Shown here: positions 62,935-64,000 of the stretch, one piece after another
How positions within the stretch are numbered: position 1 is the stretch's first letter
Layout: every line of letters starts with the position of its first letter
Assembly (NCBI GenBank): GCA_003248865.1
Contig: QFPK01000014.1
Coordinates: 1 to 64,000, forward strand
Origin: Sphingomonas sp.
Lineage (GTDB): Bacteria; Pseudomonadota; Alphaproteobacteria; Sphingomonadales; Sphingomonadaceae
Direction of reading: 5' to 3'
DNA: 64,000 bases
Position numbers and translations under genes: made by a program
Notes under the pieces: model-generated
Database searches by the model: none
Seen by the model: only the letters and a program-made list of their open reading frames with translations
Told to the model about the DNA's origin: nothing

Positions 62935-64000
62935 ATGACCACCGCCATTCGGGTTGGACTGGCTGCGCTGCTGTGCGCCTCTGCCATGCCGGCATTTTCA
63001 CAGACCCCAGTTTCTCAGGGAACAAAGATGACTGACACCCCCCTTATCGAGCGTGCCAAGCTGTTCGGAAACCCGGAGCGGGCGCAGGGCCGCATCAGCC
63101 CCGACGGCAAGTGGATCAGCTGGCTCGCGCCCTCCAACGGGGTGATGAACATCTGGGTGGCACCCGCGTCTGACCCTTCGAAGGCGAAGCTGCTGACGAG
63201 CGAGGCGAAGCGCCCGATCCGGCAGCATTTCTGGGCGCCGGACAGCTCGATGATCCTGTTCATCAACGATCAGGGCGGCGACGAGAATTTCCTGCTGTAC
63301 GGCGTGGCGCCGACCGGGGGTGAAGCGCGGAGCCTGACCCCGTTCGAGAAGACCCGGGCGATGGTGGTGGCAACGTCGGACAAGGTGCCGGGGCGCATCC
63401 TGGTCGGCCTGAACAACCGCGACGAGAAGTGGCACGATGTGCACAGCCTGGACCTGAAGACGGGCAAGCTGACCGAAGTGTTCCGCAACGACGGCTTCGG
63501 CGGCTTCACCGCCGACGAGGATCTGAACCTGCGCATCGCTTCCCGCCCGAACGCGGCAGGCGGGGAAGATCTGTTCCGCATCGTGAACGGTAAGGTAGAG
63601 GACAAGCCCTTCACCAGCTGGGGGCTGGACGACAGCCAGACCACGCAGCCGGTCGGCTTCTCGGCGGATGGCAAGACGCTCTACTGGATCGATGCGCGCG
63701 GCCGCGACACAGCGGCGGCCTGGGCCATGGACTATGCGACGGGCAAGACGACGCTGCTGGTGGAAGATCCTCGCGCGGACGTGTCGGGCCTGATGGTGAA
63801 CCCGGCATCGGGCAAGGTCGAGGCGGTGCAGATCGATTATCTGAAGCCCGAATGGACCGTGCTGGACGCGGGCGTGAAGGGCGACATCGCCTTCCTGAAC
63901 GAGAAGCTGGGCGAGTGGGCGGTCGGCAGCCGCACCCATGCCGACGACAAATGGACGGTGGCGACGCTGAATTCCGACAAGGCGTCGTCCACTTATCTGT
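62935..64000 (+). CDS. S9 family peptidase, partial at window end
   Basis: The first 355 codons of an open reading frame that runs off the window. A signal peptide (MTTAIRVGLAALLCASAMPAFS) precedes the beta-propeller of prolyl oligopeptidases: RISPDGKWISWLAPSNGVMNIWVAP, HFWAPDSSMILFINDQGGDENF and VGFSADGKTLYWIDARGRDTAAAW. The catalytic domain lies outside. It starts about 90 bases after the VOC gene, with GGAG at good distance. It is the second S9 enzyme of the region. Confidence 0.88.
   Translation, partial: MTTAIRVGLAALLCASAMPAFSQTPVSQGTKMTDTPLIERAKLFGNPERAQGRISPDGKWISWLAPSNGVMNIWVAPASDPSKAKLLTSEAKRPIRQHFWAPDSSMILFINDQGGDENFLLYGVAPTGGEARSLTPFEKTRAMVVATSDKVPGRILVGLNNRDEKWHDVHSLDLKTGKLTEVFRNDGFGGFTADEDLNLRIASRPNAAGGEDLFRIVNGKVEDKPFTSWGLDDSQTTQPVGFSADGKTLYWIDARGRDTAAAWAMDYATGKTTLLVEDPRADVSGLMVNPASGKVEAVQIDYLKPEWTVLDAGVKGDIAFLNEKLGEWAVGSRTHADDKWTVATLNSDKASSTYL

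Overview
The window is GC-rich chromosomal DNA, almost certainly from a pigmented, aerobic member of the Sphingomonadales (Alphaproteobacteria). The evidence is a beta-carotene to zeaxanthin gene set (crtY, crtI, crtB, crtZ), the lepB-rnc-era-recO-parC block, the alphaproteobacterial order phoR-pstSCAB-phoU-phoB, a CIRCE-controlled groESL operon and many secreted peptidases and amidohydrolases. No ribosomal RNA, phage, plasmid, transposase or CRISPR array was seen.

Layout. 1-2.7 kb: tRNA-Ser, then a tightly packed mltB-rlpA-tmk run. 2.7-9.9 kb: carotenoid region, with a membrane hydroxylase facing away from crtY-crtI-crtB-GNAT, then a DUF3011-like Cys-repeat protein, a PEP-CTERM protein and crtZ. 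10-15.3 kb: uvrB, a UPF0114 membrane protein, a zinc alcohol dehydrogenase and an unknown lipoprotein with a small partner. 15.3-17.4 kb: a four-gene accessory-looking cluster made of a tail-anchored LuxR-type regulator, a helical protein, a four-helix membrane protein and a RadC-family JAB protein. 17.6-22 kb: an outer-membrane-like protein, two amidohydrolases and an esterase, the last three overlapping. 22-27.4 kb: lepB, rnc, era, recO and parC. 27.4-38.7 kb: pgi, a repeat-bearing spacer, an acyl-CoA synthetase, a TPM protein, two DUF4136 lipoproteins, a metzincin-like protease, and a paired diheme cytochrome and beta-helix lipoprotein opposite a TetR regulator. 38.7-46.6 kb: a membrane protein, a 411-base hairpin-rich spacer, a MoxR ATPase, a POT peptide transporter with two amidohydrolase-family proteins (the second without metal ligands), NnrU and a short-chain dehydrogenase. 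46.6-55.7 kb: the Pho regulon core and a second short-chain dehydrogenase. 55.7-64 kb: an S9 peptidase, groESL, an M13 peptidase, a VOC protein and a second S9 peptidase cut by the window edge.

How it works together. CrtB, CrtI and CrtY make beta-carotene from geranylgeranyl diphosphate (no crtE is seen here). CrtZ hydroxylates it to zeaxanthin, and the second hydroxylase may add the 2,2'-hydroxyls of caloxanthin and nostoxanthin. The Pst/Pho block senses and imports phosphate. The many exported peptidases, exported amidohydrolases and the POT carrier fit a cell that lives on peptides.

The least explained parts are the LuxR/RadC cluster, the degenerate amidohydrolase paired with an intact one behind a peptide transporter, the cytochrome/beta-helix pair with its TetR neighbour, the Cys-repeat DUF3011-like protein, and three groups of uncharacterised intergenic palindromes, including an 80-base element present twice.
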